Notes under the pieces: model-generated | The model's input: only the letters and a program-made list of their open reading frames with translations | The model's database searches: none | Told to the model about the DNA's origin: nothing | Assembly (NCBI GenBank): GCA_937991535.1 | Contig: CALKHN010000085.1 | Location: 1-17,765, forward strand | DNA from: an uncultured Sphingobacteriales bacterium | GTDB taxonomy: Bacteria; Bacteroidota; Bacteroidia; Chitinophagales; Chitinophagaceae | Direction of reading: 5' to 3' | Length of the DNA: 17,765 nucleotides | Made by a program: the position numbers and the translations under genes | Part shown: positions 1 through 7,205 of the stretch, piece by piece | How the letters are laid out: each line of letters starts with the position of its first letter | Numbering within the stretch: position 1 is the first letter of the stretch

Positions 1-64
<64 letters not shown>

Positions 65-71
65 CAGTTGA

Positions 72-97
72 AGCGTCACTTGAAGTGGCGCTTTTTT
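72..97 (+). terminator. Rho-independent terminator of tRNA-fMet
   Basis: AGCGTCACT (72-80) pairs with AGTGGCGCT (84-92) over nine positions, including one G-T wobble, around a TGA loop. A T run follows directly (92-97). It lies 8 bases after the tRNA discriminator base. Confidence 0.85.
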
Positions 98-114
98 AGT
101 TTGATAAAACTGCG

Positions 115-152
115 AAAAAATATTGTGACCCACCACTGTAAAATACAATATT
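115..152 (-). terminator. Possible terminator of the beta-helix gene
   Basis: Read on the minus strand just after the stop codon, AATATTGT (complement of 145-152) pairs with ACAATATT (complement of 119-126) and is followed by a T run (complement of the A run from 115). The 8-bp stem is almost all A-T and the loop is 18 bases, so it would be weak. Position and T run favour a terminator, but a chance AT-rich inverted repeat is possible. Confidence 0.35.
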
Positions 153-171
153 GAAACCATCAATACCGATC

Positions 172-2373
172 TCACTTTTTCCCAACAGGCCAACTTGCCC
201 TGTTATCGCTTTGATAAAGTCCCATTTTGCCAAACGGAACCTGTTTGAACCCACGCTTCAAAGCCGGGGAACCAGCATCCAGTTGAAATTTTCCCTGTTT
301 GGGATCTTTTGGATTGGCAAATAAAGGGTCGGCTACAACAAAGCTTTCAGACAGGCTATCTTTTACTGCCGCATTTGGCGCAACAACATTATCGTTCATT
401 GTTACATAGGGACGGGCTTTATCTTCAATAGACGTTCTCCAGAATCCTACATTTTTATCCCACGCGCCACCCTGGCAAACATTATGTGAAATAACATTGC
501 CTTTGGGAGCTTTAGGTTCATCATTAATGATATTGATCAATTTCGGATACCGTGTACTATATGGGGGTTTGTTATAAGCAATACCTAAAATAGTACCCTT
601 TTCTTTTTCCTCCTTAATCCATTCCTCGGGATGATCATGCATCCATCCCAATCCTCTTGCATCAACATGCAGGGAAGGAACACAATCAATAAAGATGTTG
701 TTTAAAACGTTATTATCTCTGCCTCCGCCAATCATCATTGCACGTGTAACCTTATCAAATACATTTCCTATAATATCAACTCCGCAAAATGCATCATCAA
801 GGTAAACGCCCACACATCCCTTCCCCTCGAAGCCGGAAATATTGTGAAGATAATTGTAGCGAATTATATTCCCCCGCATGGTCCAGTTCCTGCCTGCATA
901 TATTGCGCCTGCATCGTTCGATTCATAGCAAACATCAGATATTTCATTGTACTCCATTAAATGATCGTTTCCATTGAAATATATGGCCATGTGTGGAATT
1001 TGTTTTATAAGATTGTGGGTGGCACGGTTGCCAACTCCGTTAAGGGAAATTCCCGGAAAATATACCCGTTTAATTCTGGCGATATGGTGTATATTATTAT
1101 TATCTGCAAAACACTCTGCCGGTGTTAGTGTGCTGCGGTCGCCGGCATCAATTTTGATCCCTCCCGAACCCACACCGTATATATCGCAGCCCACCACACC
1201 GTTGCGAATTCCTCCGTTAATAACAATACCTTCATCTCCGGCGTTCCTTACGGTACACCCCACAAGTAAAGCCTGATTGCAATCTTCCATTTTAACCACG
1301 GTTTCGCGACAGCCTTCAAGTATCACCCCCTGTATGGTTAGAAATGAAACCTTATTCATGCTTATGATATTTTTATTGACGGAAACAAAAGCATGTCCTT
1401 TTTTAACTTCTGACGGCGGATAAAAATAGAGGATACCTTTTTCTCTGTCTACATAATATTCCCCTGGCTCATCTATTTCTGAAAGAAGATTAAATCCATA
1501 GAACCACTGACCTAAACGGTATCCATATCCATGATACGGCGGTGCTACTTCCATGATCTTTTTCTCCGTATCAATTTTGGAAACTTTATGTGATTGTTCA
1601 CTCCAATCCCAAAACCAATACCCGCTAACCCATGCATCTTTCTCATTTTTCCATTCATTTATCCGCTGGTCTTCATAATTGAACTTACCCACTTTATCGC
1701 CTTTTGTTCCTCTTATATCTACCGGATCTTCATTGAGTAACCCCGTTATTTTGACAAATCCCTTATTGGGGTATCGCGAAAGCCACATCGGTTCGTTATT
1801 AAAAAATAATTCTATACCCCCACCTCCCGGAGACCCAAAATCATTTATACCTATAGCTGCAAGGTCTGACTGATAGATCTTTCCGCGAACATCAGAACTA
1901 AATTTATTTAAAACAGCTTCATCTGTAACCAGATCCCATTTCGTTAAATTTTTACCACCTGACAATCGTACTTCTTTACCTTTCTGCCCAACATATATAA
2001 TACGTGAATGAGCGTCTGCACCACCATCTTCGGCTTCTAACTCAAATGTTCCCGGTAATTCATAAACACCTGCCCGAATCTCTACGATTATATCTCCTTT
2101 GGGAAGCTTTTTTTGCTTTTTCAATATACGAATCGCATCCCGGGTTCCCTCTATGGTTGCAAAGGGACCATCCGTTTTATTTCGGTTGGGCTGGCTAAGC
2201 TTTCCAGACCAATTATCATTTCCAACAGTAGAAACATACAATTTTAAAACAGGTTTTGGTGATGAATTACCTGGGGCACTTATAGCCAATATATTTATTC
2301 CTACAAGTGCGATCAATGAAAAACAGAATTTCCATCTTGAAAAAATTTTAGTCCTGGAAAACAACGCTCTCAT
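172..2373 (-). CDS. Secreted right-handed parallel beta-helix protein, possibly a glycoside hydrolase
   Basis: The 733-residue protein starts with basic residues and a hydrophobic segment (about 15-33, ending near ISAPG), which reads as a signal peptide. Residues 45-57 (LYVSTVGNDNWSG), followed by the DGPFATIEGTRDAI and AGVYEL segments, are the usual N-terminal signature of secreted beta-helix carbohydrate-active proteins. ELFFNNEPMWLSRYPN (188-203) recalls family GH141-type sequences. From about 345 to 580 there are regularly spaced short strands with N/G/D turns (parallel beta-helix repeats). The C-terminus has a DPLF...FQLDAGSPALKRGF closing motif common in such proteins. Substrate and catalytic residues cannot be assigned from sequence alone; a non-enzymatic adhesin or a lyase are alternatives. 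It stands alone, with no SusC/SusD, sulfatase or regulator beside it in the window, and points away from lpdA. Confidence 0.75.
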   Translation of the reverse strand: MRALFSRTKIFSRWKFCFSLIALVGINILAISAPGNSSPKPVLKLYVSTVGNDNWSGKLSQPNRNKTDGPFATIEGTRDAIRILKKQKKLPKGDIIVEIRAGVYELPGTFELEAEDGGADAHSRIIYVGQKGKEVRLSGGKNLTKWDLVTDEAVLNKFSSDVRGKIYQSDLAAIGINDFGSPGGGGIELFFNNEPMWLSRYPNKGFVKITGLLNEDPVDIRGTKGDKVGKFNYEDQRINEWKNEKDAWVSGYWFWDWSEQSHKVSKIDTEKKIMEVAPPYHGYGYRLGQWFYGFNLLSEIDEPGEYYVDREKGILYFYPPSEVKKGHAFVSVNKNIISMNKVSFLTIQGVILEGCRETVVKMEDCNQALLVGCTVRNAGDEGIVINGGIRNGVVGCDIYGVGSGGIKIDAGDRSTLTPAECFADNNNIHHIARIKRVYFPGISLNGVGNRATHNLIKQIPHMAIYFNGNDHLMEYNEISDVCYESNDAGAIYAGRNWTMRGNIIRYNYLHNISGFEGKGCVGVYLDDAFCGVDIIGNVFDKVTRAMMIGGGRDNNVLNNIFIDCVPSLHVDARGLGWMHDHPEEWIKEEKEKGTILGIAYNKPPYSTRYPKLINIINDEPKAPKGNVISHNVCQGGAWDKNVGFWRTSIEDKARPYVTMNDNVVAPNAAVKDSLSESFVVADPLFANPKDPKQGKFQLDAGSPALKRGFKQVPFGKMGLYQSDNRASWPVGKK

Positions 2374-2531
2374 TTTTTTAATTTTAGTTCCCGATAATTT
2401 GTTATTTTAAATAAACACCAAAATGCTACATTCCGGATAAAAGACATGGTGTCATCCCGTTTCATTTGGCAATCCGGAGTCAAATTACGTGGATTTTCAA
2501 ATAAATAAAAACTTCCCTCAATCATGCCTTT

Positions 2532-2561
2532 TTGTGGTTTGCCGTTTTGCAAGTATTTTCG
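2532..2561 (+). promoter_or_regulatory. Bacteroidota-type promoter of lpdA
   Basis: TTG (2532-2534, within TTTG), exactly 19 bases, then TATTTTCG (2554-2561). This matches the Bacteroidota primary sigma consensus TTG-N19-TAnnTTTG with one mismatch. Transcription would start near 2568, giving a leader of about 68 bases before the lpdA ATG at 2636. Confidence 0.55.
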
Positions 2562-2635
2562 CAGATCAATTCAGGTAACGAAAGGGCGATCCCTTTTTTT
2601 GCCTGGATCCATTCTTTATCAAACACAATTCTGTT

Positions 2636-4042
2636 ATGGCATACGATGTAATTGTTTTAGGCAGCGGTCCCGGCGGATACCCGGCAGCTATCCGTGCTTC
2701 ACAGTTAGGATTTAAGGTAGCGATCATTGAAAAAGAGAGTTTGGGCGGCATTTGCCTCAACTGGGGCTGTATACCCACCAAAGCGCTGCTGAAAAGCGCA
2801 CAGGTATATGAATCTATGAAGCACAGTAAAGACTATGGATTAGAGGCCACAGATGTAAAGCACAATTTTGAAGCTGTTATTAAACGCAGCCGTGGCGTAG
2901 CCGATAAAATGAGCAAGGGTGTGCAGTTTTTAATGCGGAAGAATAAGGTAGACGTGATTATGGGGTATGGAAAAGTAAAAGCGAAAGGACAAATAGAAGT
3001 AAAAGCAGCGGATGGAAAAACGCAGGTAGTAGAAGGCAAATACATCGTTATAGCCACAGGCGCACGTTCACGCCCATTACCGAGCCTGCCTATTGACGGT
3101 AAAAAAATAATTGGCTACCGCGAGGCCATGTCTTTGCCACAACAACCCAAAAGCATGATCGTTGTGGGCAGCGGCGCCATTGGTGTTGAGTTCGCTTATT
3201 TTTACAACAGCCTGGGTACTAAAGTAACTCTTGTTGAATTTTTGCCCAGGTTAGTGCCGGTAGAAGATGAAGAGATTTCAAAAGAACTTGAAAAGCAATT
3301 TAAAAAACAAGGTATAGAAGTTTATACCAGCAGTGAAGTGACCAGTGTTGATTCAGGCGGTAGTGGTGTAAAGGCCAAAGTAAAAACAGGCAATGGTGAA
3401 ATTACCCTTGAAGCAGATATTGTTTTGAGTGCAGCAGGTATTGTAGCCAATATAGAAGACATCGGGCTTGAGCAACTGGGCATTAAAACAGAGAAGGGTA
3501 AAATAGTGGTAGATAAATACCAGCAAACCAATGTGCCCGGCATTTATTCTATTGGCGATTGCAGTCCCGGCCAGGCATTGGCACATGTTGCCAGCAAAGA
3601 GGGAATCGTAGCTGCCGAACACATGGGCTACAACGAAAAGAAATACCCACATCTTCCCGAACCATTGGATTATAATAATATTCCCGGCTGTACTTATTGC
3701 ACGCCCGAAATAGCATCCATTGGTTATACGGAAAAAGCAGCAAAAGATGCCGGTTACGAAATTAAAATAGGTAAGTTTCCATTTATAGCCTCCGGTAAGG
3801 CAAGTGCCGCCGGCGCCACGGATGGTTTTGTGAAAGTAATTTATGACGCCAAATATGGGGAATTCCTGGGCGCACACATGATCGGTTACAATGTAACAGA
3901 ACTGATCGCCGAAGTATCTGTTGCACGTAAATTAGAAACCACCTATCATGAAATACTGAATGCTTCGCATCCGCATCCAACCATGAGCGAAGGCGTTAAA
4001 GAGGCAACTGCCGCCGCTTACGGGGAGGCGATAGATATATAA
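2636..4042 (+). CDS. lpdA: Dihydrolipoyl dehydrogenase (E3)
   Basis: The product is a 468-residue cytoplasmic flavoprotein. It reoxidises the dihydrolipoyl groups of 2-oxoacid dehydrogenase complexes (pyruvate, 2-oxoglutarate, branched-chain) or of the glycine cleavage system, passing electrons to NAD+. Visible features are the FAD-binding GSGPGG (9-14), the redox disulfide GGICLNWGCIPTK with Cys40 and Cys45, a second dinucleotide fold at VVGSGAIGVEFA, the YSIGDC FAD motif, and the C-terminal HPHPTMSEG with His447 as the expected catalytic base. Length and motif order are complete for the family. The ATG is the first in frame after the promoter candidate; no Shine-Dalgarno sequence is seen, as is normal in this phylum. 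No E1 or E2 genes lie nearby, so which complex it serves is not shown; a shared E3 is likely. Confidence 0.95.
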   Translation: MAYDVIVLGSGPGGYPAAIRASQLGFKVAIIEKESLGGICLNWGCIPTKALLKSAQVYESMKHSKDYGLEATDVKHNFEAVIKRSRGVADKMSKGVQFLMRKNKVDVIMGYGKVKAKGQIEVKAADGKTQVVEGKYIVIATGARSRPLPSLPIDGKKIIGYREAMSLPQQPKSMIVVGSGAIGVEFAYFYNSLGTKVTLVEFLPRLVPVEDEEISKELEKQFKKQGIEVYTSSEVTSVDSGGSGVKAKVKTGNGEITLEADIVLSAAGIVANIEDIGLEQLGIKTEKGKIVVDKYQQTNVPGIYSIGDCSPGQALAHVASKEGIVAAEHMGYNEKKYPHLPEPLDYNNIPGCTYCTPEIASIGYTEKAAKDAGYEIKIGKFPFIASGKASAAGATDGFVKVIYDAKYGEFLGAHMIGYNVTELIAEVSVARKLETTYHEILNASHPHPTMSEGVKEATAAAYGEAIDI

Positions 4043-4220
4043 ATAAGGGGGAAGAGGCGAGTAGTAAGTGGTAAGTTGCAAGATGCGGTTGGTACCCGAA
4101 GTAAGGAGGGTCAGACCCCATCTTTGCGTTGCTCCCTCTCAAGGGGTGAAAGGTGAAAGATGACCGGTAAGAGTGAAACACTATTCACTATTGACTATTC
4201 ACTTTTTCACAAAATATAAA

Positions 4221-4256
4221 GCGGTTTCATCACATCAAACCCCGCTTTCATCACAT
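4221..4256 (+). promoter_or_regulatory. 21-bp-phased direct repeat, candidate LytTR operator
   Basis: TTTCATCACAT occurs at 4225-4235 and again at 4246-4256, exactly 21 bp apart; over 4222-4235 and 4243-4256, 13 of 14 positions match. Two direct repeats two helical turns apart is the geometry of LytTR regulator sites. The first ten bases of each unit (GCGGTTTCAT, CCGCTTTCAT) resemble the E. coli YpdB motif as I recall it (GGCATTTCAT, 11-base spacer). The site ends 53 bases before the LytS-type kinase start. Binding by the LytTR regulator encoded at 8782-9474 is inference. The rest of this spacer (4043-4308) holds short TGAAAG/TATTCAC-type repetitions and no gene. Confidence 0.5.
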
Positions 4257-4283
4257 TTTAATAATAACATAGCTTATCTGTTT

Positions 4284-4291
4284 TACTATTG
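4284..4291 (+). promoter_or_regulatory. Possible -7 element of the kinase gene
   Basis: TACTATTG matches TAnnTTTG with one mismatch. Nineteen bases upstream there is no TTG, so the -33 element is poor. A poor -33 box just downstream of the repeat at 4221-4256 would suit an activator-dependent promoter. The implied start near 4298 leaves about 11 bases of leader. Confidence 0.3.
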
Positions 4292-4308
4292 CAAAAACTT
4301 AACGGTTT

Positions 4309-5823
4309 ATGCAAATAAAAAAATTAGAGCCCTGGGGAGCAGTAACCCTTCTCCTCATTCATATGTTTGTAAAAGCATATGAAAGTGTAAGCTTTTCTTC
4401 CGATGCTTTATTACATAAATATGGACAGGCGGCTATCCGCTATCATCTTGTTTTTGATTATTACAAGTATTACCTGATCCCACAGCTTGCAATTGTTGTT
4501 GTTATTGCGGCTATCCTTTTTGCATTGAATTTTAAAATCATTCCACATCAGCTTGAGAAAAAAAACTACCTGGCTGTTGCCGGTTCACTTTTCACATCGT
4601 TTGTGGTGGTATTCCTGTCAGCATTTATCTGCAATACCTGGTTACGTTATTCCCTGTATGCCGTATACGCTACAAAAAAGGGAGCCGATATGCAGGTAAT
4701 GAAAGAATCATTTGGACAAACCTTACTCATTTTCCTGTTATTTATCGCTTATTACCTGTGTAAAATGCTGGCAGTGTGGTTGCACAATGAAGTATTAAAA
4801 AACAAACCAGTCTATAAAAAGTTATTTACCGAAGTTATTGCAACGGGTTGGTCATGGATAATGCTGCTCGGCTTTTCCTTCGTTTTCAGGGAATATATTT
4901 TTCGATGGGTTCCTTCGTTTGTTCTTGTGCTTCTCCCCTTTTATATCACCCTTTTCTTTTTATGGGCTTATTTTTTTTTACCGCGGTTCGCTGTACATGC
5001 CAAAAGAAGAAAGCTGCTATTCCCTTCTTTGCTCATTATTATTGTTTTTGGCCTTCCATTGTTTGTATTGTTTGTTGAGCTTTCCGGTGCAGCCAGAAAT
5101 GAAGGAGTATTTTTTTCCGTTGTCTTTTTTATTTTAGGCTTACTGATAGTTACCTGGTTTTTAGCCAGGTTCCATTTTGATCAGCAAAGAGAAAAATTAA
5201 AAGAAATACAATTCCTTAAAAAAACCGTTTCCCAAAAAAGCGCCGATATAGATTTCCTGCGCTCTCAGATCAATCCTCATTTTTTATTCAATGCCCTCAA
5301 CACCATTTATGGTACTGCCCTGCAGGAAAATGCCGACCGGACGGCTGAAGGTGTGCAGAAGCTGGGAGACATGATGCGGTTTATGCTCCAGGAGAACCAG
5401 GAAGAAAAAATACCGCTGGACAAGGAGATCAATTATTTAACAAATTATATTGATCTCCAAAGACTCCGTACACTTACATCGCCTGATATAGCTATAGATC
5501 TGACCATAAAGGATAAGGATTGCCGTCACTACATTGCTCCCATGCTGCTCATTCCTTTTGTAGAAAATGCCTTTAAACATGGTATAAGCCTCAAAGAAAA
5601 ATCATGGATAAAAATTAACATATCGTGTGATACTGAAAATCTTTATTTCGATGTTTATAATAGCGTTCATCTTAAAAAGGAAGATGATCCCGAAAAAGAC
5701 CGGTCCGGAATAGGACTGGAAAATGTAAAACAACGTTTATCACTTTTATATCCCGGGCAACATGAATTACATATCAGATCAACAAACACAGAATACTTCG
5801 TCCACCTCACCATCCAATTATGA
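4309..5823 (+). CDS. LytS/YehU-type membrane sensor histidine kinase
   Basis: The 504-residue protein should autophosphorylate and pass phosphate to a LytTR-type response regulator. About seven to eight hydrophobic segments fill the N-terminal half (near 10-24, 56-75, 88-108, 136-157, 178-193, 203-224, 237-258, 266-286). A short basic helix (about 290-315) leads to the His_kinase dimerisation motif FLRSQINPHFLFNALN with His324 as phosphoacceptor. The ATPase domain shows PFVENAFKHGI (N box, Asn420) and GIGLENVKQRL (G box from 467). There is no PAS, GAF or large extracellular domain, so the signal is probably sensed in or near the membrane. The last 62 bases overlap the DUF4407 gene. The only LytTR regulator in the window lies two genes downstream (8782-9474) and is the likely partner. 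Confidence 0.88.
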   Translation: MQIKKLEPWGAVTLLLIHMFVKAYESVSFSSDALLHKYGQAAIRYHLVFDYYKYYLIPQLAIVVVIAAILFALNFKIIPHQLEKKNYLAVAGSLFTSFVVVFLSAFICNTWLRYSLYAVYATKKGADMQVMKESFGQTLLIFLLFIAYYLCKMLAVWLHNEVLKNKPVYKKLFTEVIATGWSWIMLLGFSFVFREYIFRWVPSFVLVLLPFYITLFFLWAYFFLPRFAVHAKRRKLLFPSLLIIIVFGLPLFVLFVELSGAARNEGVFFSVVFFILGLLIVTWFLARFHFDQQREKLKEIQFLKKTVSQKSADIDFLRSQINPHFLFNALNTIYGTALQENADRTAEGVQKLGDMMRFMLQENQEEKIPLDKEINYLTNYIDLQRLRTLTSPDIAIDLTIKDKDCRHYIAPMLLIPFVENAFKHGISLKEKSWIKINISCDTENLYFDVYNSVHLKKEDDPEKDRSGIGLENVKQRLSLLYPGQHELHIRSTNTEYFVHLTIQL

Positions 5824-6985
5824 CAATGAAATATCTTCATGGAATAAAATATTGTGGTGGATGGCTGCAGCCGACGCCAGGCTAATGAAAGATTGCGGAC
5901 CAGACAGGTTTCGTTATACCGTAATTGGTTACACGGTAATGGCTACCTGGATCTTTGCCACTTTGGCCTGGGGCTATTTCTTTTCTACTTTATTTGATGA
6001 TATCCTGATCATTTTACCTGCTGCCATTTTTTTTGGATTTGTGATCCTTACTATAGACCGCGGACTCATTGCCGGCATTAACAGCAATGGCGGGAAGAAC
6101 CGCTGGCTATCGCTATCCGTAAGATTGGTACTTGCGCTTACCATCGGCTTCTTTTTATCGCAGCCTGTAGTATTAATGCTTTTTAAAAAAGATGTGGATG
6201 CGCACCTGCCTGTGGTAAAAGAAAAGAAAATTGCAGCATATACCAAACAAATACGAGAGGAAAATACAATACCGCTACAGGAAGCCAAATCAGAAATTGA
6301 CCGTATCCGCAATGAGCAAAAAAACCGGGAACAGGAAATTCTTGACCTCAGGAATGCCTATATCCGTGAAACGGATGGCACCGGTGGTTCGGGAAAGATT
6401 GGCGAATACACAATAGCACGTGTAAAGAAAATGGCCTACCTGAAAGCGGAAGAAGATATGATAGCCTGGAAAAGAACGATGCAGGCGCCTTTAGACAGTG
6501 CACTGGCACAGGAAAAGAAATTAGAAAACAACATACAGGAACGTATAGGCGAATTTGAAACAGGATTGTCAGACGGCTTTCTGACCCGCATAGAAACCTT
6601 AGACGACCTGATGCTTACCCACCCTCCTGTAAAATACCGCTACCGGCTGGTGATTATGCTGATTATGCTGATAGAATTGATGCCATTGCTGACCAAGCTC
6701 ATGATGCCATCGGGATTGTATGAAGAAAAAGTGCAGGATGCCGTGTTGCAGAAGAAACTGGCCTGGCAAAACAAAAGAGCAGCCTTTCACGAAGTGGAAA
6801 AAGAATTTTATGAAAAAGCACTGGCTTCCGACAAACAATTGCAAATTGAGGTAATGGCTGAAATTGATGCATACCGCCGTAAAGAGGCTGAAAATTATTT
6901 TAACCAATGGAAGCAAAACCCCGGTAAAGTAAGGCTGTTTTGGGAGCAGTTGAAAAGCAAACTATTGTATTTCAGCAGAAATTAA
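5762..6985 (+). CDS. DUF4407 membrane coiled-coil protein
   Basis: The 407-residue protein matches the layout of DUF4407 (Pfam PF14362), a family without a known function. A Ser/Thr/Asn-rich tail (1-26) precedes WNKILWWMAAADARLMKDC (27-45), the family's opening motif. Hydrophobic segments lie at about 53-77, 80-98 (followed by the conserved Asp-Arg, 99-100) and 118-141. A long charged, coiled-coil-like stretch (about 150-285) follows, then a fourth membrane segment (294-313) and a second charged helical region to the end. The ATG at 5762 makes a 62-bp overlap with the kinase. The next in-frame ATG (5861) would remove the conserved LWW motif, so the overlapping start is preferred. The overlap implies one transcript and probably translational coupling with the kinase. 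A role in sensing or envelope function is inference from position only. Confidence 0.82.
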   Translation: MNYISDQQTQNTSSTSPSNYDNEISSWNKILWWMAAADARLMKDCGPDRFRYTVIGYTVMATWIFATLAWGYFFSTLFDDILIILPAAIFFGFVILTIDRGLIAGINSNGGKNRWLSLSVRLVLALTIGFFLSQPVVLMLFKKDVDAHLPVVKEKKIAAYTKQIREENTIPLQEAKSEIDRIRNEQKNREQEILDLRNAYIRETDGTGGSGKIGEYTIARVKKMAYLKAEEDMIAWKRTMQAPLDSALAQEKKLENNIQERIGEFETGLSDGFLTRIETLDDLMLTHPPVKYRYRLVIMLIMLIELMPLLTKLMMPSGLYEEKVQDAVLQKKLAWQNKRAAFHEVEKEFYEKALASDKQLQIEVMAEIDAYRRKEAENYFNQWKQNPGKVRLFWEQLKSKLLYFSRN

Positions 6986-7072
6986 GAAAATGAGTTCCAT
7001 TTTTTAGACAGATCCAACGCTACTATAGCAGTTAACGGCAATCAGCGTCATGCTAAATGCGAAACCTGCCAG

Positions 7073-7116
7073 CCAGCCGGCTGGTGCGAGACGTGAAAGT
7101 TCATTTCACATCTCAC
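7073..7116. repeat. Two abutting inverted repeats
   Basis: CCAGCCGGCTGG (7073-7084) is a perfect 12-bp palindrome. Beginning at its last base, GTGCGAGACGTGAAA (7084-7098) pairs imperfectly with TTTCACATCTCAC (7104-7116) around a 5-base loop, with one bulge and one mismatch. No T run follows, so it is not a classical intrinsic terminator. It could be a factor-dependent stop or mRNA end-protection structure after the DUF4407 gene, or a dispersed genomic repeat. Confidence 0.5.
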
Positions 7117-7134
7117 GATAATATACAGACATAA

Positions 7135-7168
7135 TTTGATTGACTAAACACCAGGATGCTATCGTTTG
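7135..7168 (+). promoter_or_regulatory. Possible promoter of the TlpA-like gene
   Basis: TTTG (7135-7138), 21 bases, then TATCGTTTG (7160-7168), a TAnnTTTG-like box with one extra base. Spacing and box are both slightly off consensus. Transcription would start near 7175, about 30 bases before the ATG. Confidence 0.3.
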
Positions 7169-7205
7169 CTGTTATCCTCATTAAAAATCTTTACACATAT
7201 TATTT

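Noticed and set aside
2370..2552. Short minus-strand frame (60 codons) ending just before the beta-helix gene start
   Set aside because: No recognisable motif; it covers the lpdA promoter region and has no support beyond being open.
3353..3877. Minus-strand open frame of 174 codons inside lpdA
   Set aside because: It is antisense to a complete, motif-bearing lpdA gene, and the Cys- and aromatic-rich translation looks random.
4108..4118. GGGTC-A-GACCC inverted repeat after lpdA, considered as its terminator
   Set aside because: The stem is only five pairs with a one-base loop and no T run follows; no clear terminator for lpdA was found.
4140..4210. Short TGAAAG and TATTCAC repetitions considered as a CRISPR-like or satellite array
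   Set aside because: Units are under 10 bases, irregular and without spacers; low-complexity spacer DNA explains them.
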